This document shows positions 1 to 9,670 of a stretch of DNA of 64,000 bases, in pieces. The notes below the pieces were generated by a model that saw only the letters and a program-made list of their open reading frames with translations, was not told where the DNA came from and ran no database searches. Every line of letters starts with the position of its first letter. The first letter of the stretch is position 1. This stretch comes from Acidocella aquatica (GTDB taxonomy: Bacteria > Pseudomonadota > Alphaproteobacteria > Acetobacterales > Acetobacteraceae). The stretch covers positions 186,001 to 250,000 of the forward strand of contig NZ_BSOS01000067.1 in the NCBI RefSeq assembly GCF_030160635.1, in the 5' to 3' direction. The position numbers and the translations under genes were made by a program.

Positions 1-1
1 A

Positions 2-2203
2 GCGGCGCAGCGCATGGCGGGGATTTTGGGCGAGGCCGTGGGGCAGCGGGTGGGGTTTCGCACCCGGCTGGAGAGCGCGGTTTCAGGCGAGACGGTGGTG
101 GAGGTGATCACCGAGGGGCTGCTGACGAGCCGCCTGCTGGCCGACCCGGGGTTGAGCGGGGTGGCGCTGGTGATATTCGACGAGGTGCATGAGCGCAGCC
201 TGGATGCGGACCTCGGCCTGGCGCTGGTGCTGGATTTGCAGCGCACATTGCGCCCGGAGCTGCGGATATTGGCGATGTCGGCCACGGCGGAGGCGGAGAA
301 GATCGCAGGGCTGCTGGAGGCCACGGTGATCGAGAGCGACGGGCGGATGCATGAGGTGGCGGTGAGCCACAGCAAACGCGATATTCCCACCGCGCGCGAG
401 CTGCCGGAGGCCGCGGCGAAGGCGGTGCGCGAGGCGCTGGTGGCGCATAAGGGCGATGTGCTGGTGTTTCTGCCGGGCATGGCGGAGATAAGGCGCACGC
501 AGGCGGCGTTGCAGGGTGCCCCGGCGCTGGTGTTGCCGCTGCATGGGGATTTATCGCCGGCGGCGCAGGATCTGGCGTTGCGCGAGCATGAGCAGCGCCG
601 GGTGGTGCTGGCGACCTCGATTGCTGAGACATCGCTGACGGTTCCGGGCGTGCGGATTGTGATCGACGGCGGGTTCCGCCGCGCGCCCAAACTGGATGTG
701 GCGAGCGGGCTGACGCGGCTGGCGACCTTGCGGATAAGCCGCGCGGCGGCGGTGCAGCGGGCGGGGCGCGCGGGGCGGCAAGGGCCGGGGGTGGCGATAC
801 GGCTATGGTCCGAGGCGCTGCACCGGGGGTTGCCGGGGTTTGAGACGCCGGAGATTTTGGAGGCGGAGCTCTCGGCGCTGGAGCTGGCCTGCGCGGCCTG
901 GGGCGAGAAGAGCGAGAGCCTGCCGTTTGTGGACGCGCCGCCGCCGGGGGCGGCGAAGGTGGCGCGCGCGCTGCTGGAGGAGCTGGGGGCGCTGGAGGCA
1001 GGCGGGCGGATTACGCCGCTGGGGCGCGAGATGGCGCGGCTGCGTGCCGCCCCGCGGCTGGCGGCGATGATGCTGGCGGGGGAGAGCAAGGCCGAGCGCG
1101 CGCTGGCGGCGGATATTGCGGCGATATTGGAGGAGCGGGATGTGTTGGGGCGTGATGCCTCGGCGGATATCGCGCTCCGGCTGGAGGCGCTGGCGGGGAA
1201 AATCGAGGGCGACAGGGCGGGGCTGGCACGGGTGCGCCAGGGAGCAAAAATTTATCGCAACCGGCTGGGCGTGGGGGCGATGCCGGGGGTTGGCGATGCC
1301 GGGGCGCTGTTGGCGGCGGCGTTTCCAGACCGCATCGGCCAGGCGCGGGGGGAGCCGGGGTCTTATAGGTTATCAGGCGGGGGCAGCGGCGCGCTGGGGG
1401 CGACCGACCCGTTGCGGCGGGCGCGGCTGCTGGTGGTGGCCTCGCTGGAGGCCAAGGGGGCCAAAATACGCCTGGCGGCGGGGCTGGATGCGGAGGATCT
1501 GCCGCCGGTGCTGCGGGCGCGGTGCAGGCGGGTGCGGGAGTCAGGGTTTGATCCGGCCAGCGGCGGTATTCTGGTCCGCGAGCGGGTGCGGTTGGGCGCG
1601 CTGATACTCACGGATAAATATCTGCCGCCGGAGCCCGACGAGGTGCAGGCGGCGCTGGCGAAGGCGGTGTCCTCCCGGCTGGAGGCGCTGGATTGGAGCG
1701 AGGCGGCGGAAAACCTGTGCGCCCGGGTGGCGGTGATGCGCGGGGTGGACCCGAACTATCCTGATTTGTCGCGCGCGGCGCTGGCGCAGGGCGTTGAGGC
1801 GTGGCTGGCGCCTTATCTGGCGGGGATGAGCCATCTGCGCGAGGTGAAAACCGTCGATTTGGCCGCGGTGCTGCGCGGCATGATGACGCGCGAGCAGGCG
1901 CAGCGGCTGGATAAGGAGCTGCCCGTGGCGCTCAAACTGCCGCATGGCGAGGTGCGGGTGGATTACACCGGGCCGGTGCCGGTCGCCGCCGCGCGGGCAA
2001 AGGCGTTCTACGGGCTGGATGCGACGCCAAAGCTGGCGGGGGGCAAGGTGGCGCTGCAGATCGCGCTGCTCTCGCCGGCCGGGCGGCCGATTGCGATCAC
2101 GGCGGATCTGGCTGGGTTCTGGCGCGGCGGCTGGGCGGATGCGCGGCGGGATATGCGCGGGCGGTATCCGCGGCATGACTGGCCGGAGGAGCCTTGGCGG
2201 TAG
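2..2203 (+). CDS. hrpB: ATP-dependent helicase HrpB, 5' end cut by window edge
   Basis: DEAH-box (SF2) helicase of the HrpB family, probably acting on RNA or ribonucleoprotein in the cytoplasm. The frame is open from base 2. Counting from the first internal Met (base 14), motif II DEVH lies at about residues 56-59, motif III SAT at about 89-91 and motif VI QRAGRAGR at about 248-255. The long C-terminal part, with its end rich in Trp and Arg (FWRGGWADARRDMRGRYP), is typical of HrpB. The N-terminal Walker A segment must lie upstream of the window, so the gene is partial. Family length is about 820 residues and roughly 733 are present. Confidence 0.93.
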   Translation, partial: AAQRMAGILGEAVGQRVGFRTRLESAVSGETVVEVITEGLLTSRLLADPGLSGVALVIFDEVHERSLDADLGLALVLDLQRTLRPELRILAMSATAEAEKIAGLLEATVIESDGRMHEVAVSHSKRDIPTARELPEAAAKAVREALVAHKGDVLVFLPGMAEIRRTQAALQGAPALVLPLHGDLSPAAQDLALREHEQRRVVLATSIAETSLTVPGVRIVIDGGFRRAPKLDVASGLTRLATLRISRAAAVQRAGRAGRQGPGVAIRLWSEALHRGLPGFETPEILEAELSALELACAAWGEKSESLPFVDAPPPGAAKVARALLEELGALEAGGRITPLGREMARLRAAPRLAAMMLAGESKAERALAADIAAILEERDVLGRDASADIALRLEALAGKIEGDRAGLARVRQGAKIYRNRLGVGAMPGVGDAGALLAAAFPDRIGQARGEPGSYRLSGGGSGALGATDPLRRARLLVVASLEAKGAKIRLAAGLDAEDLPPVLRARCRRVRESGFDPASGGILVRERVRLGALILTDKYLPPEPDEVQAALAKAVSSRLEALDWSEAAENLCARVAVMRGVDPNYPDLSRAALAQGVEAWLAPYLAGMSHLREVKTVDLAAVLRGMMTREQAQRLDKELPVALKLPHGEVRVDYTGPVPVAAARAKAFYGLDATPKLAGGKVALQIALLSPAGRPIAITADLAGFWRGGWADARRDMRGRYPRHDWPEEPWR

Positions 2204-2213
2204 GGGATGGGGG

Positions 2214-2243
2214 TGGAGATGCCAGCTTTCGCTGGCATGACGA
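2214..2243. repeat. Short interspersed palindrome, copy 1
   Basis: An 8-bp perfect stem (ATGCCAGC/GCTGGCAT, 2219-2226 and 2231-2238) with a 4-base loop just after hrpB. The same stem and flanks (gagatgccagc...gctggcatgacg) recur in reverse orientation at 38736-38762, with only the loop differing. It looks like a small REP-type element. It may also help end or protect the hrpB transcript. Confidence 0.75.
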
Positions 2244-2336
2244 TGGGGGGTGACGAGAGAGGGGTGACGCGAGGGTGTGGCTGTGGGGCGCGCAAGATGC
2301 TTGATCCGGGCGGGGGCAAAGATTAGCGTGCAAACC

Positions 2337-2795
2337 ATGCCCAGTCTCTCCATGCACTCGCCGGTCGGCGATCTCACCCTGTTCGCGGAGGACGAAAAAA
2401 TCGTCGCCCTGGAATGGGGGTGGGGAAGCGTGCAGGAGCCTTCCCCGGTGCTGGTGCGCGCCAAGGCGGCGCTGGAGGCGTATTTTGATGGTGAGGGCCT
2501 GCCCGATAATCTGCCGCTGAACCCGGCGGGCAGCGCGTATCGCCAGAAGGTGTGGGCGGCGCTGCGGCGGATTCCGGCGGGGGAGACGCGCAGCTACGGC
2601 GATATCGCCGCCGCGGCCGGGGGCTCGGCGCGCTCCGCCGGGGGGGCGAACGCGGCCAACCCGATCCCGATATTGATCCCCTGCCACCGCGTGGTTGGCA
2701 CATCTGGCCTGGGGGGCTACTCCGGCGGCGAAGGGCTGGTCACCAAGCGCGCATTGCTGGAACTGGAAAAACTGGCCGGAGCCAAAAGCCGATGA
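2337..2795 (+). CDS. ogt: Methylated-DNA--protein-cysteine methyltransferase (Ogt)
   Basis: Suicide DNA-repair enzyme that moves the alkyl group of O6-alkylguanine (or O4-alkylthymine) to its own cysteine. The active-site motif PCHRVV is present, with the acceptor at about C116, preceded by the usual RIPAGETRSYGDIA helix-turn-helix segment. At about 152 residues it matches the short Ogt/MGMT type. The ATG at 2337 was chosen because conserved sequence begins just after it. An in-frame GTG at 2277 would add 20 residues of low-complexity sequence, and the GTG at 2328 is also possible. The stop overlaps the start of the next gene (ATGA), so the two are probably co-transcribed. Confidence 0.9.
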   Translation: MPSLSMHSPVGDLTLFAEDEKIVALEWGWGSVQEPSPVLVRAKAALEAYFDGEGLPDNLPLNPAGSAYRQKVWAALRRIPAGETRSYGDIAAAAGGSARSAGGANAANPIPILIPCHRVVGTSGLGGYSGGEGLVTKRALLELEKLAGAKSR

Positions 2796-3763
2796 GCAAA
2801 GCGATTAGAATTCATGCCGTCGGCGGCCCGGAGGTGATGAAGTGGGAGCAGGTGCCCACGCCGCAGCCGGGGCCGGCCGAGGCGTTGATCCGCCATGAGG
2901 CGGTGGGGCTGAACTATATCGACGTGTATTTCCGCACCGGTCTTTATAAGACGCAGCTGCCGGCGACCCTGGGAATGGAGGGCGCGGGCGTTGTGCTCGC
3001 GGTGGGCGAGGAGGTGCAGGATTTGCGCCCAGGCGAGCGCGTGGCCTATGCCGGCGGGCCGCTCGGCGCGTATGCCACCGAGCGCGTGATCGGCGCCGAC
3101 CGGCTGGTGAAGCTGCCCGAAAGTATCGACTGCAAAACCGCCGCCGCGATGATGCTCGCGGGGATGACCGCGCAATATCTGCTGCACCGCACTTTTAAGG
3201 TGCAGGCGGGGCAGAATATTCTGGTGCATGCCGCGGCCGGTGGGGTCGGGCTGATCATCTGCCAATGGGCCAGCCATATCGGCGCGAATGTCATCGGGGT
3301 GGTCTCGACCCCCGAGAAGGCCGCGCTGGCCGCCGCGAACGGGGCGAAGCACACGATTGTCGGCTATAGCGGGCTGGCGGCCGAGGTGAAACGGATTACC
3401 GGCGGGGCGATGGTGGCCGCGGTGTATGACAGCGTGGGCCGCGATACCTTCAACGCCAGCCTGGACTGCCTGGCGCCGCTGGGCATGATGGTGAGTTACG
3501 GCAATGCCTCCGGCCCCGTGCCGCCGTTCGATATTGGCCTGCTCGCGGCCAAGGGCAGCCTGTTCCTCACCCGGCCGAACTTCGCCACCTATACCGCGAC
3601 CGCCGCCGACCTGCGCGCCGCCAGCGCCAGCCTGTTCAACGCCGTGACCTCGGGGATCGTGAAGATACAGGTGAACCAGACCTTCCCGCTGGAACATGCC
3701 GCCGCCGCGCATGAGGCGCTGGAAGCCCGCAAAACCACCGGCAGCACGGTGTTGTTGCCCTGA
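2792..3763 (+). CDS. qor: NADPH:quinone oxidoreductase, zinc-independent MDR family
   Basis: Medium-chain reductase of the quinone oxidoreductase (QOR) type, using NADPH to reduce quinones or enones in the cytoplasm. The start is the ATG overlapping the ogt stop by 4 bp. Family marks are GLNYIDVYFRTGLYK near residue 45, the nucleotide-binding loop AAAGGVGLIICQWA near 145-160, and no zinc-binding cysteine cluster. At 323 residues it is full length. The ogt overlap suggests a small stress or repair operon. Confidence 0.9.
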   Translation: MSKAIRIHAVGGPEVMKWEQVPTPQPGPAEALIRHEAVGLNYIDVYFRTGLYKTQLPATLGMEGAGVVLAVGEEVQDLRPGERVAYAGGPLGAYATERVIGADRLVKLPESIDCKTAAAMMLAGMTAQYLLHRTFKVQAGQNILVHAAAGGVGLIICQWASHIGANVIGVVSTPEKAALAAANGAKHTIVGYSGLAAEVKRITGGAMVAAVYDSVGRDTFNASLDCLAPLGMMVSYGNASGPVPPFDIGLLAAKGSLFLTRPNFATYTATAADLRAASASLFNAVTSGIVKIQVNQTFPLEHAAAAHEALEARKTTGSTVLLP

Positions 3764-3771
3764 AAACAGAC

Positions 3772-4362
3772 GTGCTGGGCCGGGAGGGGCTGTTTGCCCT
3801 GTTCCTGGCCGCCGCCACTGTGCTTGCCGTGGTTTTTCTGGACCGCCCGGTGGCGTTGTATTGCGCGGGGTTGGCGCGGTGGCGGTGGGTGTTTCAGGGG
3901 TTGGCGATGCCTTCGCTGCTGGCCTTGCCGGGGGCTGGGGTGGTTTTGCTGGTTGCGGCGTTGCGCCGGTGGGGCGGGCTGGGGCCGGTGGGGCGGGTTT
4001 GGTTGTTGATGAGTCTGGCGGCTGTGGTGGCTTGCGCGGCGAAGGATGAGTTGAAGTGGGTTTTTGGCCGGTCCTGGCCCTGGGCGTGGCTGAAGGCGGG
4101 GGTTTACGGGTTCCGGCCGTTTACGGATGCGATTTATTATGGCGGGTTTCCCTCCGGGCATACGGCTTATGTTTCAGCGCCTTTATGTGTGTTGTGGGTG
4201 TTGGCGCCGCGCGGGCGGGTGGTTTGGGCCGGGGTGATATTGCTGGTGATGATCGGGCTGGTGGGGGCCAATTATCATTATGTGGGCGATGTGCTGGCGG
4301 GGTTGCTGGTGGGCATGCTCTCCGCCTGGGGCACGCTGGTGCTGATGCGGCGCGATGCTTAG
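3772..4362 (+). CDS. PAP2-family membrane phosphatase
   Basis: Integral membrane phosphatase of the PAP2/undecaprenyl-pyrophosphatase-like superfamily, likely acting on lipid phosphates with its active site on the periplasmic face. The three signature blocks are visible: KWVFGRSWP (the KX6RP block), PSGHT, and NYHYVGD (His and Asp of block 3). Five to six hydrophobic segments are spread over 196 residues. The start is GTG at 3772, nine bases after the qor stop. The end overlaps the next transporter gene by 8 bp, so this is one transcription unit; a phospholipid role fits that neighbour. Confidence 0.82.
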   Translation: MLGREGLFALFLAAATVLAVVFLDRPVALYCAGLARWRWVFQGLAMPSLLALPGAGVVLLVAALRRWGGLGPVGRVWLLMSLAAVVACAAKDELKWVFGRSWPWAWLKAGVYGFRPFTDAIYYGGFPSGHTAYVSAPLCVLWVLAPRGRVVWAGVILLVMIGLVGANYHYVGDVLAGLLVGMLSAWGTLVLMRRDA

Positions 4363-5632
4363 GGAGCTGATGCGCGCGCGGCGGTTCGCGCCGTTGTTCT
4401 GGACGCAGGCGCTGGGCGCGATGAACGACAATATGTTCAAGAACGCGCTGGTGGTGCTGGCGCTGTTCCGCCTGACGCATCTGGGGCCGGTGGTGGTGGC
4501 GCTCTCGGGCGGGGTGTTTTTGTTGCCCTATGCGGTGTTTTCGGCCACCGCCGGGCAGATCGCCGATGCCAATGAGAAATCCCGGGTGATCCGCTGGGTG
4601 AAATTTTGGGAGCTGGGGCTGATGGCGCTGGCGAGCTGGGGGTTTTTGAGCGGGAATTTTGGGGTGCTGCTGGCGGTGCTGTTCGGGCTCGGGGTGCAGG
4701 CGGCGTTTTTCTCGCCGCTGAAATACGGGATTTTGCCGGATCATCTGGCCGGCGAGGAGCTGGTGGCGGGCAACGGGCTGGTGGAGGCGGGGACGTTTAC
4801 GGGGATATTGCTCGGCACCGTGCTGGGGGGCGTGCTCTTGTTGCTGCCCGATGGCGCGCTGGCGGCCTCGGGCGCGTGCCTGGGCGTGGCGGCGCTGGGG
4901 ATTTTGGCGGCGTACCGGATTCCGCTGGCGCCGAGCGCGCAGCCGCAACTGCGGCCGGGGTGGAATTTTGCCGCCGAGACCTGGGCGCTGGTGCGCCTGG
5001 CGCGGGAGAATGCGCCGGTGTGGTTCGCGATTTATGGGATAAGCTGGTTCTGGGCGGTGGGGGCGACGCTGCTGGCGGCGTTTCCCACGCTGGCGCGCCA
5101 GGTTCTGCATGCCGATGGGCATGTGGTGACGCTGATGCTGGGCGTGTTCGCGGTGGGGGTGGGGATCGGCTCGCTCGCGGTGGCGCGGTTCGTGGAGGAT
5201 GCGTCGCTGGTGGATTATGTGGCGGCGGCGGGGGTGGGGGTTTCAGTCTTCACGGCTGACTTTGCACTCACGGCGCTGCGGGCGGGGGAGCTGGGCACGG
5301 TGGCGGCGGTGCTGGGCGGTTTTGCGGGGTGGCATATGCTGGTGGATTTGCTGCTGCTGGCGGTGTGCGGGGGGGCGTTCTCGGTGCCGCTGTATGTGCT
5401 GTTGCAGGAGCGCTCGGCGGCTTCGCACCGGGCGCGGATGGTGGGGGCGAATAACGTGATGAACGCGCTGGCGAGCGTGCTGGCGGCGGGGATTACGGCG
5501 CTGCTCTACGCCAGGGGGGTTGGCGCGCCGGCTGTGTTGCTGGGGGTGGCGGCGGGGAATGCGCTGGTGGCGTGGTGGATTTTCAGGGTCGTGCGTAGCG
5601 GGGTTCACCAGGGCAGTTCGGCGCCGTTATAG
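4355..5632 (+). CDS. MFS transporter of the LplT (lysophospholipid flippase) type
   Basis: Twelve-helix major facilitator protein. The N-terminal block FWTQALGAMNDNMFKNALVV and the segment FFSPLKYGILPDHL are hallmarks of LplT and of the transporter domain of Aas-type fusions, which move lysophospholipids inward for re-acylation. Only the transporter domain is present (425 residues). The acyltransferase and acyl-ACP synthetase domains that follow in fused relatives are missing here. The ATG overlaps the PAP2 gene. The 3' end overlaps the end of the opposing SDR gene by 28 bp. Confidence 0.8.
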   Translation: MLRELMRARRFAPLFWTQALGAMNDNMFKNALVVLALFRLTHLGPVVVALSGGVFLLPYAVFSATAGQIADANEKSRVIRWVKFWELGLMALASWGFLSGNFGVLLAVLFGLGVQAAFFSPLKYGILPDHLAGEELVAGNGLVEAGTFTGILLGTVLGGVLLLLPDGALAASGACLGVAALGILAAYRIPLAPSAQPQLRPGWNFAAETWALVRLARENAPVWFAIYGISWFWAVGATLLAAFPTLARQVLHADGHVVTLMLGVFAVGVGIGSLAVARFVEDASLVDYVAAAGVGVSVFTADFALTALRAGELGTVAAVLGGFAGWHMLVDLLLLAVCGGAFSVPLYVLLQERSAASHRARMVGANNVMNALASVLAAGITALLYARGVGAPAVLLGVAAGNALVAWWIFRVVRSGVHQGSSAPL

Positions 5633-6267
5633 GCCAGGAATTTGCCTGAATCGGCGGGGGTGAGGCGGGAGATGACACTGAGCATTCCGGCCGCGGCCTC
5701 CTCGGGCGGGCGCACGTTCAGCCCGGTTTTGGCGAAGGGAGCGGAAAGCGGCGTGCTGACCGTGCCGGGGTGCATGGCGAGGCAGATCGCATCAGGGCGC
5801 TTGTGGCGCAGCTCGATGGCGGCGGTGTGGATGATCTGGTTAAGGGCGGCCTTGGCGGCGCGGTAGCTGTACCAGCCGCCGGACTGGTTATCACCGATGC
5901 TGCCGACCTTGGCCGAGAGGCTGACAAACACAGCACGCTCGCCGCGCGGCAGCAGGGGCAGGAAATGTTTGAGCAGCAGCGCCGGGCCGATGGCGTTGAT
6001 GGCGAAGGAGCGCGCCATGTGTTCCGGGCTGAGGGCGGCGAAGGTTTTCTCCGGCATGAAGCCGCCGCCATGCAGAAAGCCGGTGGCATCGATGATGAGG
6101 GTGGGCGGGCGGCCGAGGCTGGCGGCGGCGGCGGCGGCGATGGAGGCTTCGTCCTCAAGGTTCAGCGGCGGGGTGCTGGTGCGCGAGAAACCAATCGCCG
6201 TGGGGCCGAGCGCCTGGAGAAAAGCCGCGCCGAGACCGCCGGAGGCGCCGATGACGATCTGGCTCAT
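5605..6267 (-). CDS. Short-chain dehydrogenase/reductase, CsgA-like
   Basis: NAD(P)-dependent SDR of about 220 residues. It has the N-terminal glycine motif GASGGLG right after the start and the catalytic Ser (FVSLSAKVG) and Tyr/Lys (YSYRAAKAALN). The closest general resemblance is to the C-factor/CsgA-like subgroup; the substrate cannot be told. The ATG at 6267 was chosen because the Rossmann strand begins at MSQIVIGASGG; a longer frame to 6330 adds an unlikely leader. It stands alone between plus-strand genes and converges on the transporter gene. Confidence 0.83.
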   Translation of the reverse strand: MSQIVIGASGGLGAAFLQALGPTAIGFSRTSTPPLNLEDEASIAAAAAASLGRPPTLIIDATGFLHGGGFMPEKTFAALSPEHMARSFAINAIGPALLLKHFLPLLPRGERAVFVSLSAKVGSIGDNQSGGWYSYRAAKAALNQIIHTAAIELRHKRPDAICLAMHPGTVSTPLSAPFAKTGLNVRPPEEAAAGMLSVISRLTPADSGKFLAYNGAELPW

Positions 6268-6407
6268 GCAGTCGCGGGTATAAGCGGCGGATGGGGCATA
6301 TGGGTCCTTGGCCTGGGGGGTGGAGCCCATGCTATTTCATTTCCAGGGTGGCGCAAGGCCGCTGAATTGATTTGACAGGTCACACGCCGCGGGGGGCAGA
6401 TTGGGGC

Positions 6408-7241
6408 ATGCGGTTTTTGCTCCTGCTCGTGGTTTTTTGCGGCCTCGCCGGGCCGGGGCGGGCACGGGATTATTATTTCAACGCCTCGGACGGCACGCGG
6501 CTGCATTATAGCGAGGTGGGGCCGAAGGGGGCGCCGGTTATCGTGTTTGTGCCGGGGTGGACCATGCCGGGGTGGATTTTCGCGCCGCAGGCCAGGTATT
6601 TCAGCAAACAATATCAGGTGGTGACGTTTGACCCGCGCGGGCAGGGGCGCTCGCAGGTGAGCGATGGCGGGTATGATCCGGTGCGGCGCGGGGAGGATAT
6701 CGGCGAGTTGCTGGACCGGCTGCCGGGGCGGGTGGTGGTGGCGGGCTGGTCGCTCGGGGTGCTGGATACGCTGGCCTATATCCACCAGGACGGCGATGCG
6801 AAGCTGGCCGGGCTGGTGCTGATCGATAATTCAGTGGGCGAGAACCCGCCGCCGGTATGGGGGCCGTATCATCCGGGGCCGGTGCTGAGCCGTGATGCGA
6901 AGATGTATCAGTTTGTGTGCGGGATGTTCGAGACCAGGCAGTCCCCCGCGTATCTGGACCGGCTGACGCAGACCTGTTTGCGGCTGCCGGAGGCCGATGC
7001 GCAGGCGCTGCTGCGCTATCCGGTGCCGCGTGAGCAATGGAAGGCGGATTTGCTCTCGAGCGATGTGCCGGTGTTGTATGTGGTGCGCCCGCATCTGGAG
7101 GCGCAGGCAGAGAATTTGCAGCGCGACCGGCCGCACACACATATTGCGGTGTTCCCCAAAGCAGGCCATGCGCTTTTTGTGGATGAGGCGCCCCGCTTCA
7201 ACGCGTTGATGGGTCATTTTTTGAAAAATTCTGTCTGGTGA
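6408..7241 (+). CDS. Exported alpha/beta hydrolase
   Basis: Alpha/beta-fold hydrolase with an N-terminal signal peptide (MRFLLLLVVFCGLAGPGRA), so it is probably periplasmic. The nucleophile elbow is GWSLG, and the catalytic His lies in KAGHALFVDEAP near the C-terminus. The oxyanion-hole region VPGWTMPGW is typical. It has 277 residues from the ATG at 6408; the earlier in-frame start at 6372 would hide the signal peptide. The stop overlaps the GTG start of the next gene (GTGA), so it is translationally coupled to the membrane spermidine-synthase-like protein. Substrate unknown. Confidence 0.85.
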   Translation: MRFLLLLVVFCGLAGPGRARDYYFNASDGTRLHYSEVGPKGAPVIVFVPGWTMPGWIFAPQARYFSKQYQVVTFDPRGQGRSQVSDGGYDPVRRGEDIGELLDRLPGRVVVAGWSLGVLDTLAYIHQDGDAKLAGLVLIDNSVGENPPPVWGPYHPGPVLSRDAKMYQFVCGMFETRQSPAYLDRLTQTCLRLPEADAQALLRYPVPREQWKADLLSSDVPVLYVVRPHLEAQAENLQRDRPHTHIAVFPKAGHALFVDEAPRFNALMGHFLKNSVW

Positions 7242-9670
7242 TAAAGTATCTGCCGCTGTTCCTCGTCTCCGCCGCCGCAGTGGGGATGGAGACCGCGCTG
7301 ACGCGCTATTTTGCCGTCGCGAGCTGGTCTGATTACGGGTATTGGGTGATTTCCATCGTGATGGTGGGGTTCGCCTTCTCCGGCGTGTTTCTGGCGCTGG
7401 CGCGTGAATTTTTGGTGAAGCGCGCGGCGGGGCTGTTCGCGATTTTGCCCGCGGTTTTGGTGGCAAGCGGGGCGTTGGGATATTTCGCGGCGATCATCAA
7501 TCCGTTCAACCCGTTGCAGTTGCAGAACCCGGCGACCTATTTGCCGCAGCTTGCGAATATCGGGCTGTATTATGTGGCGCTGCTGCCGTTTTTCTTCGGC
7601 GCGGGGCTGTTTATCTCATTGAGCTTCGTCACCAACGCGCAGTCCATCGGCCGGGTATACGCGGCGGATCTGACCGGGGCGGGGGTGGGCGCGGTGCTGG
7701 TGCTGGGGCTGATGTTTCTGGTGCCGCCCTTTGAGCTGGTGCCGGTGCTGCTGCCCGCCCTGGCGCTGGCGGCGTGGTTCGTCGGGAAATACCGGGTGCG
7801 CGCGGGGGTGGCGGCGCTGGTGGTGCTGGCGGGGGCGGAGCTGTTGCTGGCGTTGGGGCCGCAGGCGGCGGTGAGCCCGTATAAGCCGGTGTATCCGCCG
7901 CTGCATACGCCGGGGGCGAAGGTGCTGGCGCAGGTGGAGCGGCCGCAGGGGGAATATCTGCTGCTCGATGATTTCACCGAGCGGGTGAATGACGATATTT
8001 CCAACGATGCGGCGATGCTGGGCTATGCCGATCCGCCGCGCAGCTATGGGCTGTACCGCGATGGCATTCGCATCGCCAGCCTGCCCAGGCCAGGGGGGGT
8101 GGCGAGCGGCTATGCGCCCGGCGCGCTGGATGCGCTGCCCTATGCGCTGGTGGCCAGGCCGGATGTGCTGCTGGTGGGGGCCTCGGGCGGGTTTCGCATC
8201 GCGGAGGTGCTGGCGCTGGGGGCGGCGCATGTGACCGCGCTGGAGCCGGAGCCGGTGTTGTATCGGGCGCTGAAGCATGGCCTTGGCGGCTCGCCGGCCT
8301 ATCCGGCGGATGCGCAAGTGAGCATTGAGGACATGCCGCCGCGCGCGGCGGTGGCGGGTGCGGCGGAGGCGGGCGCACGGAAATTTGATGTGATCGATAT
8401 TTCCGCCGATTTCATGGATGCGGCGCCAGCGAATGTTTATGCGGTGTCGGCCGAGGGGTTCGCGGCTGATCTGGGGGCGCTGAGGCCGGGCGGCGTGCTC
8501 TCGGTGCCGGTGTCGATCGAGGATTTCCCCGCTTATGCGCTACGGATGCTGGCGAGCGTGAAGGCGGCGCTGGCGCTGCGCGGGGTTGCTGACCCGCAGG
8601 CGCATGTGGTGGTTTACCGCTCGGCGTGGAACGCGCGGATATTGGTGAGCAATACGCCGTTCAACGCCGGTGAGATCAGCGCTTTATTAAAATGGTGTAA
8701 TGACCGCTCGTTCGATGTCTCGTATTACCAGGGCATCGACGTGACCGCCGCGCGGGATAATTTGTATAATGACCTGCCTGCGGTGTCGTTCAATGACGAT
8801 ACGGTGACATCTTTCGGCGCCGATGATTCGATCGCCGACGAGGCGGGTGACGTGTTGGCGGGGCAGCCGAGCGTATCGGCGCGGGCGTTTGACCTGCGGC
8901 CGGTGACTGATGACCGCCCGGCGTTTTACGCGATTTTACGGCTGGGCAAACTCTCGCTGCTGCTGGCGCGGGTGCAGATATTGCCGCAGGCGGAGATCGG
9001 CGCGCTGGTGAACCTGGCGGTGCTGGCGCAGGCGGGGGTGATCGCGCTGCTGGTGCTGCTGGTGCCGCTGGCGGCGCCACGGCAGGCGGGCGGGGCGAGG
9101 GTCGCGCTGGCGCGGTCTGTTATTTATTTTCCTGCATTGGCGCTGGGGTTTTTGTTTCTGGAGATTTTCGGCATCGAGCGGGCGAGCGCGTTTTTGGATG
9201 ACCGGGCGGCGGGGTTCTCGCTGGTGTTGAGCGCGATGCTGATATTCTCCGGGCTGGGGAGTTTCATCTCCGGCAGGTTCAGCGCGCGCCCCGCTCGCGC
9301 GGTGTTGGGCACGGCGCTGGTGGTGCTGGTTTGGGCGGGGGCGGCGATGATGCTCAGCCCCGGCGCGCTGGCGGGGAGCGATCTGGCGTTTGGGCTGAAG
9401 GCGGTGCTGGTGGTGGGGGCGATGGCGCCGGTGAGTTTGGCCATGGGGCTGCCGTTTCCGCTCGGGCTGGAACAGGAGGAGCAGAAATTTTATCTGGCCT
9501 GGGCCTGGGGGCTGAACGGCGCGTTTTCGGTTGTGGCGACGCCGCTCGCCAACCTGATGTTGCGCAATATCGGCTTGCATGCGGTTTTAGGCGGCGCGAT
9601 TGTGATGTATGGGATCGCCGCATTGAGTTTCCCCGCGTGCGAGAGAGAGAGAAAGTTTGGTTCAGTTTAA
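7238..9670 (+). CDS. Polytopic membrane protein with spermidine-synthase-like methyltransferase-fold domain
   Basis: An 810-residue protein with three parts: about six N-terminal membrane helices, a soluble Rossmann domain resembling spermidine synthases (motif VLLVGASGGFRIAEVL, acidic residue in ALEPEP, then FDVIDISADF), and about six C-terminal helices including FLEIFGIERASAFL. This architecture is widespread in proteobacteria but poorly characterised. The usual catalytic aspartate of polyamine synthases is not clearly recognisable, so calling it a true spermidine synthase would be unsafe. The GTG start overlaps the hydrolase stop, and the 3' end overlaps the next gene by 14 bp. Confidence 0.75.
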   Translation: MIKYLPLFLVSAAAVGMETALTRYFAVASWSDYGYWVISIVMVGFAFSGVFLALAREFLVKRAAGLFAILPAVLVASGALGYFAAIINPFNPLQLQNPATYLPQLANIGLYYVALLPFFFGAGLFISLSFVTNAQSIGRVYAADLTGAGVGAVLVLGLMFLVPPFELVPVLLPALALAAWFVGKYRVRAGVAALVVLAGAELLLALGPQAAVSPYKPVYPPLHTPGAKVLAQVERPQGEYLLLDDFTERVNDDISNDAAMLGYADPPRSYGLYRDGIRIASLPRPGGVASGYAPGALDALPYALVARPDVLLVGASGGFRIAEVLALGAAHVTALEPEPVLYRALKHGLGGSPAYPADAQVSIEDMPPRAAVAGAAEAGARKFDVIDISADFMDAAPANVYAVSAEGFAADLGALRPGGVLSVPVSIEDFPAYALRMLASVKAALALRGVADPQAHVVVYRSAWNARILVSNTPFNAGEISALLKWCNDRSFDVSYYQGIDVTAARDNLYNDLPAVSFNDDTVTSFGADDSIADEAGDVLAGQPSVSARAFDLRPVTDDRPAFYAILRLGKLSLLLARVQILPQAEIGALVNLAVLAQAGVIALLVLLVPLAAPRQAGGARVALARSVIYFPALALGFLFLEIFGIERASAFLDDRAAGFSLVLSAMLIFSGLGSFISGRFSARPARAVLGTALVVLVWAGAAMMLSPGALAGSDLAFGLKAVLVVGAMAPVSLAMGLPFPLGLEQEEQKFYLAWAWGLNGAFSVVATPLANLMLRNIGLHAVLGGAIVMYGIAALSFPACERERKFGSV

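Noticed and set aside
7238-9670. Calling the membrane protein a spermidine synthase
   Set aside because: The fold is similar, but the catalytic Asp pattern is not clear and no polyamine genes are nearby.
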